Source: Bacillota bacterium (lineage in GTDB: Bacteria; Bacillota; Bacilli; Paenibacillales; Paenibacillaceae). Taken from it: 40,460 bases of DNA. Both the position numbers and the translations under genes were made by a program. The notes under the pieces were generated by a model that did not search any database, was not told where the DNA came from, and saw nothing but the letters and a program-made list of their open reading frames with translations. Location: positions 1 to 40,460 of the forward strand of contig JAEWJS010000138.1 of the NCBI GenBank assembly GCA_023386495.1, read 5' to 3'. This document shows, piece after piece, positions 18,213-26,260 of this stretch (position 1 is its first letter; every line of letters begins with the position of its first letter).

Positions 18213-18393
18213 CGCTCCATCGCCAATCGTCGACCGCCGTCCGCCGTCCATCGCCATCGTCCACATTCTACTGTCCGCTGTCCATCGCTATCGCCAATCA
18301 CCCAAGGTCCACCGTCTACTGCCTACCATCCATCGCCATCGCTCCTGTCCATCGTCCATCGTCCATCGTCGACCGCCGTCCACCCATCGTCCA
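18213..18393. repeat. CCATCG-rich degenerate tandem repeat
   Basis: About 180 bp composed almost wholly of variants of GTCCATCG, CATCGCCATCG and CGTCGACCGCCGTCC. The last occurs twice (about 18228 and 18368). No fixed period. Short open frames cross it but show only the repeat in translation, so I treat it as non-coding. Confidence 0.7.
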
Positions 18394-18629
18394 TTAGCGA
18401 ACGCCGAGCTCGGGGTCTGGGTCATTAGCGAAGCAATTGCGCTGTTAAGGGACGTGCATGCGCTATTGGGGGGCTATATCGCTCATCTTGACCCAATAGC
18501 GACCAAGATTCGCTAAATAGCGCACGACGGTTCGCAAATTAGCGAACTCAAGCCATTTCGGGCATCTAAGTGGAACGAAGCCCCTGTAATTAGCGCATCG
18601 GTGTACGTTAATAGCGAAAATGTTTCGCT
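18392..18629. repeat. AATAGCG / TTAGCG dispersed motif array
   Basis: About nine copies of (A/T)TAGCG occur in about 235 bp, in both orientations: near 18393, 18424, 18461 (inverted), 18494, 18510 (inverted), 18515, 18538, 18588 and 18610. Spacings are mostly 20-37 bp. Several are followed by A or CA. The final copy forms the hairpin into which the group II intron is inserted. No gene seen in this stretch. Confidence 0.65.
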
Positions 18630-19163
18630 GCGCGCCTAGCCAAGCTGGGCATAACTAGCCGGTGGAAGTCCGGCCGAGGTAAGGGTCAAGCCGCCTCGTA
18701 GCTAGCAGGCAGGCATCGGCGAAATCCGGTGACCTGAAGCCCTGCGAAAACCTGCACCAAGTGCAGGGAAGCAAGTTCACAGGCCGTAACATCCGACGTG
18801 AATCCTGCCGCATCGTCAATTTGAACCCGAGAGGGACAAGAGAGAGCCGAGCCGGGAGCGAAGCGGCGAAGGCCAAGGAATGCGCGAAGAACTTGGACAG
18901 CAGCGCAGAGAAACTCTCCGGTGTATGGGGATCGGCATGTGAACACAGTTATGCACGGAACTAGGGAGGCCCTCCCCCGCACGGCGGCAAGGCGCCGTAG
19001 AGAGCAAACCTATAAGCCCTACAGGGTGAAGTGGCGAGCTGCGGGAAGGGAGTCGGAGGGGGCCGTAGTACCGATGAAGCAAGGACAACATAACCTTGCG
19101 GAGGGAAGGGCGTCGAAAGACAATACCCCACTTCGTTCATGGGAACTGAGGAGGTAAGAGTGA

Positions 19164-20531
19164 GTGAATGCCCGAAAGGCTAACTACGCCAAAGAAAAAG
19201 CTCGAGAACTTCAAAGAACCCTCTACCTTGCAGCTAAGGAAAAACCAAGTCGGCGGTTCCACGCGCTGTATGACAAGATCTGCAGAGAAGACATCATGAC
19301 GTATGCATGGAAGAAGGTAAAGGCCAACAAGGGGAGCGCTGGAATCGATAGAGTGACCATCCAGTCCATTGTCATGGATTATGGAGAAGGACGGTTCATC
19401 AAGGAGACGTGCGGGCAACTGCGAAATGGCACCTACCGTCCATCACCCGTGAAGAGAGTGGATATCCCAAAAGGAGACGGAAGGACGAGACCGCTCGGCA
19501 TACCGATCGTGCGGGATCGACTGGTCCAAATGGCTGCGAAAATCGTGCTCGAAGGCATCTTCGAAGCCGACTTCAAGGATTTCTCCTATGGATTTCGTCC
19601 GAAACGAAGTGCACACGATGCGCTGCGCAAAATCATGGACACCACCAACTACGGGAAGGTCTACTGGGTCGTTGATGTGGACATCAAGGGGTACTTCGAT
19701 AACATCCCGCATGAAAAGCTGATGAAGCTTATCGAACAGCGCGTCTGTGACCGCAAGGTGCTCAAGCTAATCCGAGGGTGGCTTACCGCAGGGGTCATGA
19801 AAGATGATCAGTTTCATGAATCCGTCATTGGGAGCCCTCAAGGTGGCGTGATATCGCCGCTACTGGCTAATATTTACCTCAACTATCTCGATACGATATG
19901 GGAACGGCAATTTGCCCATCTCGGAACACTGGTGCGCTATGCAGATGATCTTGTTGTACTGTGTCACCGGAGAGCAGAAGCCCATGAATCGATTCGAGTT
20001 CTGAAGGCAGTATTTGCAAGGCTGGAACTGACGATGAATGTGGAGAAAAGCAAACTGGTGAACATATGGGACGACGATCAAGGCTTCGACTTTTTAGGAC
20101 ACCATCTCAGAAGGCTGCCGGTGCTGCGTAAAGGGGGAAAGCACAGCCGCATCCTTCGATGCTTTCCATCGCGGAAAGCGATGAAGAAAATGCGGACAAC
20201 AGTGAAGGAAGTCACGGCTCCCCGGCACGTACTGCGCAAGCAACTCTCCGAGCTGGTCAAGGAGCTCAATCCAAAAATCAGGGGATGGCGAAACTACTAC
20301 GCGAAGGTAGATAAAGGGGCAGCCAATGGCTTCTTGTCTAAAATCGACTGGTATATACGCGGCAGGTTGATGATCTTCTGCAGGAAGAAGTTCAAACGGT
20401 GGAAGATATCTTACCTAAGCGGAGTCCTAAAACAAGCAAAACTTAGATCGGTCACGACTTGGCGAGTACGTACTGCGCAAGGTGAAGAACGTCGGAAAGC
20501 CGTATGCGGGAAAACCGCACGTACGGTTTGA
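19164..20531 (+). CDS. ltrA: Group II intron reverse transcriptase/maturase
   Basis: A 455-residue intron-encoded protein needed for splicing and retromobility. RT blocks run from about residue 50 to 330: KVKANKGSAGIDR, RPLGIPIVRDRLVQ, YGFRPKRSAHDAL, the QGGVISPLLANIYLN block and the catalytic YADD at 259-262. The maturase (X) domain is at about 360-425 (LNPKIRGWRNYYAKVDKGA). No HNH endonuclease domain follows, so target cleavage by the protein itself is not expected. GTG start after GGAGGT. The stop codon lies inside domain V, so the last residues (CGKTARTV) are translated from ribozyme sequence. Frame intact. Confidence 0.93.
   Translation: MNARKANYAKEKARELQRTLYLAAKEKPSRRFHALYDKICREDIMTYAWKKVKANKGSAGIDRVTIQSIVMDYGEGRFIKETCGQLRNGTYRPSPVKRVDIPKGDGRTRPLGIPIVRDRLVQMAAKIVLEGIFEADFKDFSYGFRPKRSAHDALRKIMDTTNYGKVYWVVDVDIKGYFDNIPHEKLMKLIEQRVCDRKVLKLIRGWLTAGVMKDDQFHESVIGSPQGGVISPLLANIYLNYLDTIWERQFAHLGTLVRYADDLVVLCHRRAEAHESIRVLKAVFARLELTMNVEKSKLVNIWDDDQGFDFLGHHLRRLPVLRKGGKHSRILRCFPSRKAMKKMRTTVKEVTAPRHVLRKQLSELVKELNPKIRGWRNYYAKVDKGAANGFLSKIDWYIRGRLMIFCRKKFKRWKISYLSGVLKQAKLRSVTTWRVRTAQGEERRKAVCGKTARTV
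20498..20529 (+). ncRNA. Group II intron domain V
   Basis: A hairpin starting with the catalytic AGC triad, with GCCGTATGCGG on one arm, a GAAA-type loop and CCGCACGTACGG on the other. This is the most conserved part of group II ribozymes and is intact here. Confidence 0.85.
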
Positions 20532-20567
20532 TGAGGAGGGGCTGGCAGTCCCAGCCCTTTACTCTAC

Positions 20568-20792
20568 ATTGCAATCAAGCCGTCTGCCTGCACACGTTCT
20601 CACCATGGTCCGACAGACTCACTAGCCGAATGACGCGGGAATGCGCCCCTCACAGCCCACGTAGCAATTACGGTTCATCCATTCTAATGGGATCCTTTCG
20701 CCTCGGCCGCAACCGCCGGTCCGCAAGCATATCTAGCGAGAATTCAATTTTATTTCATGGAATTCATAGAAACTACTTTACGAATGGCCGAA
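20568..20792. other. Intergenic region downstream of the intron
   Basis: This is the 3' exon side. The AATAGCG array does not continue except for the first three bases that complete the hairpin. No gene seen. The A/T content rises towards the next promoter. Confidence 0.4.
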
Positions 20793-20822
20793 TTGGTTCT
20801 ATTGTAGAGTTATAGATACAAT
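20793..20822 (+). promoter_or_regulatory. Candidate promoter of the acyltransferase gene
   Basis: TTGGTT (20793-20798), an 18-base spacer, TACAAT (20817-20822). The -10 overlaps a 6-bp inverted repeat GATACA/TGTATC (20815-20829). Confidence 0.45.
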
Positions 20823-20875
20823 CTGTATCGTTTATTATCGAAAGTCGGGGAAGTCCATGATTAGGGGGAAGCACA

Positions 20876-21478
20876 ATGGGGGTATTGCGAAGGATGAATC
20901 AGGTCAAAGGCTATATCGCAAGCAAGCGCGATCTGCGGGAGTTCCTGGAGGCAGAGCGGGTCAAGTACGGGAGGCGGAATAGCCGGATGCCGCTGATCTG
21001 CATCGGCGAGCGATCATTCCTCTGGAAGCATAACGTCCTCCTCCGCAGAACGGAATACTATGTGAATACGGGCAATAGACTGATGAGCCTGTACTATAAA
21101 GTGCGTCTGCACCGCTATCAGAACAAGCACCAGCTGCATATCCCGATCAACACGTTCGATCGCGGGCTGCATATTATGCACCTCGGCCCCATTCTCGTGA
21201 ACAGCAAGGTGCGGGGCGGCAAGAACATTACGCTCCACATGAACACGAGCTTGGTGGCCGGCGGGACGAACGACGGAACGCCGAAGCTTGGGGACGGCGT
21301 TGTCGTTGGCGTCGGAGCGGTTCTGCTAGGCGAGATTAAGCTGGCCGATAACATCGCTGTAGGCGCCAATGCCGTCGTGAACAAGTCCTTCGAGGAAGAG
21401 AATATCTCGATTGCCGGCGTGCCCGCTAGGAAAATCGGTGAGAACGGACGGTTAAGCTGGAATCGCAAGAACGGATAG
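20876..21478 (+). CDS. Hexapeptide-repeat acyltransferase (serine acetyltransferase-like)
   Basis: A 200-residue protein with a C-terminal left-handed beta-helix. Features include THIMHLGPILVN-like packing (LHIMHLGPILVNSKVRGG), KLGDGVVVGVGAVLLGEIKL, and the closing NIAVGANAVVNKSF / IAGVPARKIG typical of CysE/WbbJ-like O-acetyltransferases. The N-terminal 90 residues are basic and not recognised. The catalytic His is probably in the IMHLG segment. It lacks the CysE N-terminal helical domain, so a sugar or polysaccharide O-acetyltransferase is likelier than cysteine biosynthesis. ATG after AGGGGGAA. No functional partner adjacent; greA follows 92 bases later and probably has its own promoter. 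Confidence 0.8.
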   Translation: MGVLRRMNQVKGYIASKRDLREFLEAERVKYGRRNSRMPLICIGERSFLWKHNVLLRRTEYYVNTGNRLMSLYYKVRLHRYQNKHQLHIPINTFDRGLHIMHLGPILVNSKVRGGKNITLHMNTSLVAGGTNDGTPKLGDGVVVGVGAVLLGEIKLADNIAVGANAVVNKSFEEENISIAGVPARKIGENGRLSWNRKNG

Positions 21479-21570
21479 GCAGGATAGGCAGGCAGGGAGG
21501 GTAATCGCGTATCATTTTCCAACCTCGTAGGGTACAATGGGAATGACGAATTCGAAATGGGGTTGGAAGC

Positions 21571-22044
21571 GTGAGTACGGAAGAGATACTGTTGACGCAG
21601 GAAGGCAAGGAACAGATTGAGCATGAGCTGCAGGAATTGAAGACGGTCAAGCGCAAGGAGCTGGCCGAGCGCCTGAAGGTTGCGATCAGCTACGGCGACT
21701 TGAAGGAGAACAGCGAGTACCATTCGGCTAAGGATGACCAAGCCTTCATGGAGACGCGGATTCTGCAGCTGGAGCGGATGCTCCGCCATGCCAAGGTCGT
21801 GACTGCCGGCGATTCGAACGTGGTCAGCGTCGGAGCGCTGGTCATCTTGAACGATGTCGAGTTCGCGGAGAAAATCGAGTATCGGATCGTAAGTCCAGCG
21901 GAAGCGAACGTGACGGACAATAAGATCTCCTACGAGAGCCCGCTCGGCAAGGAGCTGCTCGGCAAGAAGGTAGGCGACGTGATCAGCGTTAACGCGCCGA
22001 TGGGCGTTCTGAAGTATGAGCTGCTGGAGATTAAAGCGAATTAG
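21571..22044 (+). CDS. greA: Transcription elongation factor GreA
   Basis: A 157-residue GreA-type factor. It enters the secondary channel of RNA polymerase and stimulates cleavage of backtracked RNA. The N-terminal antiparallel coiled coil (about 1-75) carries the acidic tip region SYGDLKENSEYHSAKD. The C-terminal FKBP-like domain ends ISYESPLGKELLGKKVGDVI. GTG start with GGTTGGA upstream. A TACAAT at 21533-21538 may be its -10, without a good -35. Full length, intact. Confidence 0.93.
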   Translation: MSTEEILLTQEGKEQIEHELQELKTVKRKELAERLKVAISYGDLKENSEYHSAKDDQAFMETRILQLERMLRHAKVVTAGDSNVVSVGALVILNDVEFAEKIEYRIVSPAEANVTDNKISYESPLGKELLGKKVGDVISVNAPMGVLKYELLEIKAN

Positions 22045-22069
22045 ATCGGGCGAACCGATCAGACAGCAG

Positions 22070-22098
22070 AACCATTCCGTTGCGGGATGGTTTTTTTT
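22070..22098 (+). terminator. Terminator after greA
   Basis: 10-bp stem AACCATTCCG (22070-22079) / CGGGATGGTT (22083-22092), one G-U pair, running into eight T residues. Confidence 0.92.
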
Positions 22099-22180
22099 GT
22101 GCGTTGCGAACACCATGAAGGGGAAGCGTGAAATTTGTCGAATTAGACAGATGACAACTATGATAAGGAGAGCATATCCC

Positions 22181-23881
22181 ATGTTCAAGAGTATCGCGGC
22201 CCAACTAGGCCTTATTCTGGTATGCGTCATGTCGGCATCGATGGTCATCACTTCAATCGTGAATTATCAAGTCACTTACCAAGAGACCTATGAGGCGGCC
22301 GGCATCGAAGTGGTAGGCTGCGCGAGCATTACGACCGGCTTGATCCAGCCGAGCGCCTTGGAAGCCATTCTGCAAGGGGACGAGGAAGAGAGAGAGAAGA
22401 TGCGTGAGGCCCTGAACTGGACGGTCGACCATAAGCACATCTTCGAGAATCAATATATCATCGCGCCGGACGGGACGATAATCGTGGCGGACCAGAACCT
22501 GGAGGCGCAAGGATTCCAAGCAGGCGATAAGTTCTATATCGACCCGGAAATCGTGCGCAGCATACAGGAGACGAGGCATACGCAATACTCGGAGATCTAT
22601 GAATACGGCGGCATGAAGCGGCTCACCGGCTATGCACCGATCTTCAAGGATCACGATCCGAATCAACCGATTCTCGGGTTCAATGCGATCGACTTCGACG
22701 CTAATATCGTCAAAGAACGGACGTGGAAGGCCGTGGTCAGCGCCTTCTTGCTTGGGCTGCCGCCGATTGCTGTCGCTTGCTTCGCCACCATTATGATCAT
22801 TCGCAGAAGGACGAAACCACTCTCGCGGCTGATCAACTACACGAAGCGGATCGCAGCATCTGATCTGACAGTTGACAGCATTAAGCTGAAGAACAAGGAT
22901 GAGGTTGGAGATCTCGCGCAGGCGCTTGATGCGATGACCGTCAATCTGCGCTCGCTGATCGGGACGGTTCGTGCAAGCACGGAGCAGGTAGCCGAGGCCT
23001 CGCAAGGCCTGACCGGCAATGCAGGCCAAGCTAACGCAGCGGCTGAACAGATCGCATCCTCGATGCGGCATCTGGCGGAAAGCGTGGAGGAACAGGTTCA
23101 GCACGTAACGGAGACGACGCATACCGTGCGGGATATGTCGGCTGGCGTGCAGCAGATTGCGGAGAGCGCGCAGCAGGTCACGATAACCGCTGTGGAGACC
23201 TCCGAGCGAGCAGTCGAGGGAGGCCAGACCGTAGAGACAGCCGTGCGGCAGATGAATGCGATCCGTACGATCGTGGATGGCTTAGCGCAGGACATCGGCG
23301 GGTTGGGCGAGCGTTCGACGGAGATCGGCCAGATCATCCAAGTCATGACTGGGATCGCGCAGCAGACGAATCTCTTGGCGCTGAATGCTTCGATAGAAGC
23401 CTCGAGGGTCGGGGAGCAGGGGCGCGGCTTCGCTGTTGTAGCGAGCGAAGTGCGGAAGCTGGCCGAGCAGTCGGCTGTCGCAGCGGAGAAGATTGCGGAG
23501 CTGATCGCTTCCGTACAGCATGAGACGAGTCTGGCCGTACACAAGATGGAGACCGCAACACGCGAGGTAGCCGCAGGCATTCATGTGGTCCATGCGGCAG
23601 GCAGAACGTTCGGTCAGATCCAAGATTCGATCCAGTCGGTCACGGACCAGATCCATGAGGTGTCATCCGCGGTTGAACAGATGGCGGCAGGGACGCAGCA
23701 GATGGTACATGCCATGCAATTCATATCGGGAGTGTCGGAGACGGCCGCTGCGAGTACGCAGGAGGTATCGGCGTCTGCCGATGAGCAGCAGGCTTCGATC
23801 GGACGCATCGCAGATTCGGCAGAGTCGCTGTCCGCGATGTCTGCGGAGCTTCAGCGGCATATCGGCCAATTCCGGATCTAA
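22181..23881 (+). CDS. Methyl-accepting chemotaxis protein
   Basis: A 566-residue membrane chemoreceptor. TM1 is about 5-28 and the extracytoplasmic sensor domain about 29-183. That domain looks like a single Cache/4HB-like module (IIAPDGTIIVADQN). TM2 is about 184-208 and HAMP about 208-262. The signalling coiled coil includes the conserved hairpin tip EIGQIIQVMTGIAQQTNLLA at about 385-405, followed by the VRKLAEQSA motif. ATG at 22181 is chosen because AAGGAGA lies 10 bases upstream; reading further upstream would run into greA and its terminator. No che genes nearby. Ligand unknown. Confidence 0.93.
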   Translation: MFKSIAAQLGLILVCVMSASMVITSIVNYQVTYQETYEAAGIEVVGCASITTGLIQPSALEAILQGDEEEREKMREALNWTVDHKHIFENQYIIAPDGTIIVADQNLEAQGFQAGDKFYIDPEIVRSIQETRHTQYSEIYEYGGMKRLTGYAPIFKDHDPNQPILGFNAIDFDANIVKERTWKAVVSAFLLGLPPIAVACFATIMIIRRRTKPLSRLINYTKRIAASDLTVDSIKLKNKDEVGDLAQALDAMTVNLRSLIGTVRASTEQVAEASQGLTGNAGQANAAAEQIASSMRHLAESVEEQVQHVTETTHTVRDMSAGVQQIAESAQQVTITAVETSERAVEGGQTVETAVRQMNAIRTIVDGLAQDIGGLGERSTEIGQIIQVMTGIAQQTNLLALNASIEASRVGEQGRGFAVVASEVRKLAEQSAVAAEKIAELIASVQHETSLAVHKMETATREVAAGIHVVHAAGRTFGQIQDSIQSVTDQIHEVSSAVEQMAAGTQQMVHAMQFISGVSETAAASTQEVSASADEQQASIGRIADSAESLSAMSAELQRHIGQFRI

Positions 23882-23910
23882 GCGATCCTATCTAGCAGCG
23901 CAAGGGCGGG

Positions 23911-23942
23911 AGAAACCTGACAAGTCTGTCAGGTTTCTTTTG
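23911..23942 (+). terminator. Terminator after the chemoreceptor gene
   Basis: Perfect 12-bp stem AGAAACCTGACA (23911-23922) / TGTCAGGTTTCT (23927-23938) followed by TTT. It could act in both directions, since the next gene is convergent and ends at 23950. Confidence 0.92.
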
Positions 23943-23949
23943 ATTCCTA

Positions 23950-24900
23950 TCAACGGCATACGAGCACATGCCTGACGAAGGAGCCTTTCCTTACGGCTCC
24001 GCGGTCGACGACGGTCCAGCCGACCTCGGCCAGCAGCTCGTCGATCGGCTGGACCGTGACGACAGCCATGCGATCGGCCAGACGTCTGGCATGCAGCAGA
24101 ATCGAGCGCTGCGCATCGTCGGATATGCGGGAGACATGGTTATACGGCAGGTCGACGATGGCCGTATCATAGCGGCCGCCGGCATCCTCGATGCTGCCGT
24201 ATGTGACGGGTACGTCGTAGCCGTAATAAGCGAGATTCTCCCGTGCGCCCTGCACGACGATCGGATTCAAGTCGCGGCCGACGATGTCGATTCCCATCGA
24301 TAGCGCTTCGACGAGGACGGTGCCGATCCCGCAGCAGGGATCGATCGCGCGTACGCCATGCGGCTGCGGCACCGCGATATTCGCCAGCGCTCTGGCTACG
24401 CGCGTGCTGAGCGCTATGGAATAGTGGCGGGGCTTATCCATATGCTTCAGCCAGACGGCTTCATTCTTGGCGTACGGGCCGAAATACCAGCGGCCGCGGC
24501 AGGTCGTGACGCCATAGCGCAGATCCGGCTTCCGGATATCCGCAATGCCTTGCACGCGGTCTCCAAGCTCTCGCTCGATACGCCGCTGCTCGTCATAGGA
24601 CAGCTGCGGGGCTTGATCATGCGCCGGCGAGGCCGCGAAGTGCACCTTGAAGGTGGCATTCGACAGGTGCAAGCCTTCGACCTGACGGGCAAGCGCTTCG
24701 AAGCTGCCGGCCTCGTAGAGGACCTCGACACGCTCCCGTACAAAGGGGCTGCGGCTCGGATCCAGCAGGGTGCGCGACAGGTGCAGCGCATGCTGGGCAT
24801 CCTCGAACGAGGCTTGGAACAGCATGCGCATCTCAAGGCTGCACAGCGAGACCTCGTCTTCATGGCAGGCGATCGTATAGAGATAGAGGGGCTGTAGCAT
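23950..24900 (-). CDS. Trm11-like SAM-dependent RNA methyltransferase
   Basis: A 316-residue protein. The C-terminal half is a Rossmann methyltransferase. SAM-binding motif I is IDPCCGIGTVLVEAL. The catalytic motif IV is DLPYN, a variant of the DPPY of amino-group methyltransferases, as in Trm11/TrmG10-type tRNA guanosine-N2 enzymes. YGVTTCRGRWYFGPY and KPRHYSIALSTRVARAL precede it, as in that family. The N-terminal ~130 residues probably form the substrate-binding (THUMP-like) part. The ATG at 24900 is chosen because GGAGGA sits 8 bases upstream; an earlier in-frame ATG overlaps that SD. Probably a tRNA or rRNA guanine methyltransferase; exact target unknown. Divergent from the isoprenoid-synthase-like gene. 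Confidence 0.78.
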   Translation of the reverse strand: MLQPLYLYTIACHEDEVSLCSLEMRMLFQASFEDAQHALHLSRTLLDPSRSPFVRERVEVLYEAGSFEALARQVEGLHLSNATFKVHFAASPAHDQAPQLSYDEQRRIERELGDRVQGIADIRKPDLRYGVTTCRGRWYFGPYAKNEAVWLKHMDKPRHYSIALSTRVARALANIAVPQPHGVRAIDPCCGIGTVLVEALSMGIDIVGRDLNPIVVQGARENLAYYGYDVPVTYGSIEDAGGRYDTAIVDLPYNHVSRISDDAQRSILLHARRLADRMAVVTVQPIDELLAEVGWTVVDRGAVRKGSFVRHVLVCR

Positions 24901-24994
24901 GGAAGGTTCCTCCATATAATGGGTGAGATTTACATCGAGAACCGCTATACTAGAATCAGAATCGACGAGATGATGATGATAGGGAGCGAGTCGG

Positions 24995-25945
24995 ATGGAA
25001 TGGATCAATCGATATGAGGAAGAGATCGCAGCCATATTCACATTGGCCGAGGATGAGACGGCGAAGTACCCCGCGCCGCTGGACGAGCTTGGCCGTGCCT
25101 GGGTGCAGCGGCTGAATCCATTGCGCGGCGCGCGGTCGAACTATATCGGTTATCTGCTTCCCTACTGGATGCGCGATGCGGCAGAGATCGACCTGGCCGC
25201 ATGCAGGGAGCTGGCCGCTGCGAATATTCATGCGCTCATTCATTTCTTCCTGCTCGATGACGTGATTGATACGGGGCCCGTCATGGACAAGGCGGCGATC
25301 CGCGACGCGCTCGTGCTGGGCCAGCTCTTCCAAGCCTCGTTCCAACGGCGCTATACACGCTATTATACCTCCGATTCGCCGATCTGGTCCCATTATCAGC
25401 GTTACTTGGCAGAATGGGCGCATGCCGTAGCCCGTGAGAATGTCGTGCAGGCGAACCCGAATGACGTGCGCCAGCTAGCCGGCAAGTCGGCACCGGTGAA
25501 GCTAAGCGCGGCCGCAGTGCTGCTGTTGGCCGATCAGGAGGCCATGCTCCCGGAGATCGAGGAGGCAGTCGAGCTTACGCTCGCCACGCTGCAGTTATCC
25601 GATGATTGGGCGGATTGGGGCGATGATCTCGCGGAAGGCAATAACAGCGCGTTCCTGTCTCTTGTGCGCAGCTGTCTGCTTGTCGAAGCCGATCACCCGC
25701 TGGATGAGCAGCAGGTGAAGCGGGCGATTTATCATGCGGGGTGCTTGGAGCGCTTGGCGGATATTGTCGAAATCCATCTGGCCAAAATGGACGAACTCGC
25801 GCATGTTCCGTCGATGTTGGGCGCCTTTCATCATGCGCTGGTACAAGGAATTCGAGCGGATGCGACCGCTGCTGGCGAGTCGACAAGGACGCTGGCGACA
25901 GGGGGAATATTTGACTATTTTTTGTCGAATATAACAAAAACTTGA
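24995..25945 (+). CDS. Class I isoprenoid synthase-fold protein (ComQ-like candidate)
   Basis: A 316-residue, predicted all-helical soluble protein. Two aspartate-rich motifs define the family: DDVID at 88-92 in FFLLDDVIDTGP, and DDWAD at 203-207 in LQLSDDWADWGDDLAEGN. They match the two Mg-diphosphate-binding motifs of trans-polyprenyl and terpene synthases. Overall sequence is not that of housekeeping FPP or heptaprenyl synthases (no FARM/GKR/RR motifs seen), which suggests a specialised enzyme such as a prenyltransferase acting on a non-isoprenoid acceptor. ATG after AGGGAG. The next gene, 69 bases on, encodes a RiPP-precursor-like peptide ending in Trp; ComQ, which prenylates the Trp of ComX, belongs to the same fold. 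Acceptor role is inference. Confidence 0.72.
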   Translation: MEWINRYEEEIAAIFTLAEDETAKYPAPLDELGRAWVQRLNPLRGARSNYIGYLLPYWMRDAAEIDLAACRELAAANIHALIHFFLLDDVIDTGPVMDKAAIRDALVLGQLFQASFQRRYTRYYTSDSPIWSHYQRYLAEWAHAVARENVVQANPNDVRQLAGKSAPVKLSAAAVLLLADQEAMLPEIEEAVELTLATLQLSDDWADWGDDLAEGNNSAFLSLVRSCLLVEADHPLDEQQVKRAIYHAGCLERLADIVEIHLAKMDELAHVPSMLGAFHHALVQGIRADATAAGESTRTLATGGIFDYFLSNITKT

Positions 25946-25973
25946 AGACGAACCGGGACAAGCGTGGTATGAT
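25942..25973 (+). promoter_or_regulatory. Candidate promoter of the NHLP-leader peptide gene
   Basis: TATGAT (25968-25973) preceded by TGG, an extended -10 (TGn). TTGAAG at 25942-25947 is a poor -35 partner (20-base spacer). It lies partly in the end of the upstream gene and would give the peptide independent expression. Downstream, CAACC (25986-25990) can pair with GGTTG (26003-26007), partly covering the AAAGG ribosome binding site. Confidence 0.5.
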
Positions 25974-26014
25974 AGGTACGAGCTTCAACCACATTATGGA
26001 AAGGTTGTGTCTGC

Positions 26015-26248
26015 ATGTCAGTGACGCTGAAAGAACAGATTGTCAGGAAAGTATGGGAAGAGCCTGCCTTCAAGCAGAATCTGATGGCCGATCCTAAACT
26101 CGCGATCAAAGAGGCATTCGGTATCGAAATACCTGCCGGCATCGAAGTGAAAGTGGTCGAAGAAAATGCAGAAAGCTTCTATCTCACACTCCCGCCGAAG
26201 CCAGAAGAGCTCGTACCGAACGAGCCTAAACCGAACGGCGTCTGGTAA
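26015..26248 (+). CDS. NHLP-leader RiPP precursor-like peptide, C-terminal Trp
   Basis: A 77-residue peptide. Residues 6-58 resemble the nitrile-hydratase-like leader peptide (NHLP) family of RiPP precursors: VWEEPAFKQNLMADPKLAIK, then EAFGIEIPAGIEVKVVEEN and FYLTLPPKP. The tail PEELVPNEPKPNGVW is Pro/Asn-rich with a Trp as the last residue. No Gly-Gly cleavage site, Cys, Ser or Thr is in the tail, so lanthionine or azole chemistry is unlikely. Neighbours are an isoprenoid-synthase-fold protein upstream and a convergent sensor kinase downstream; no peptidase, radical SAM or LanM gene adjoins. A prenylated signal or product is the working inference. SD GGAAAGG lies about 10 bases before the ATG. 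Confidence 0.8.
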   Translation: MSVTLKEQIVRKVWEEPAFKQNLMADPKLAIKEAFGIEIPAGIEVKVVEENAESFYLTLPPKPEELVPNEPKPNGVW

Positions 26249-26260
26249 GTCATACGAATA

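Larger units (their letters stand above)
18630..20567 (+). mobile_element. Group II intron with encoded reverse transcriptase
   Basis: About 1.94 kb. The 5' end is placed at GCGCGCC (18630), one base off the GUGYG consensus, and the 3' end at CTCTAC (20567). About 530 bases of highly structured non-coding RNA (domains I-IV) precede the reverse transcriptase gene. Domain V is at 20498-20529 and a short GC hairpin (domain VI) follows at about 20537-20557. Boundaries are supported by the flanks: joining base 18629 to 20568 restores arms AATAGCGAAA and TTTCGCTATT around an ATG loop, a 10-bp hairpin. The upstream half of the intron contains no gene. Confidence 0.9.

Noticed and set aside
18164..18397. 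Small plus-strand frame across the CCATCG repeat
   Set aside because: Translation only reflects the repeat; no SD or homology.
24995..25945. Calling the isoprenoid-synthase-like gene a heptaprenyl or farnesyl diphosphate synthase
   Set aside because: Both Asp-rich motifs are present, but the GKR/RR substrate motifs of those enzymes were not seen.
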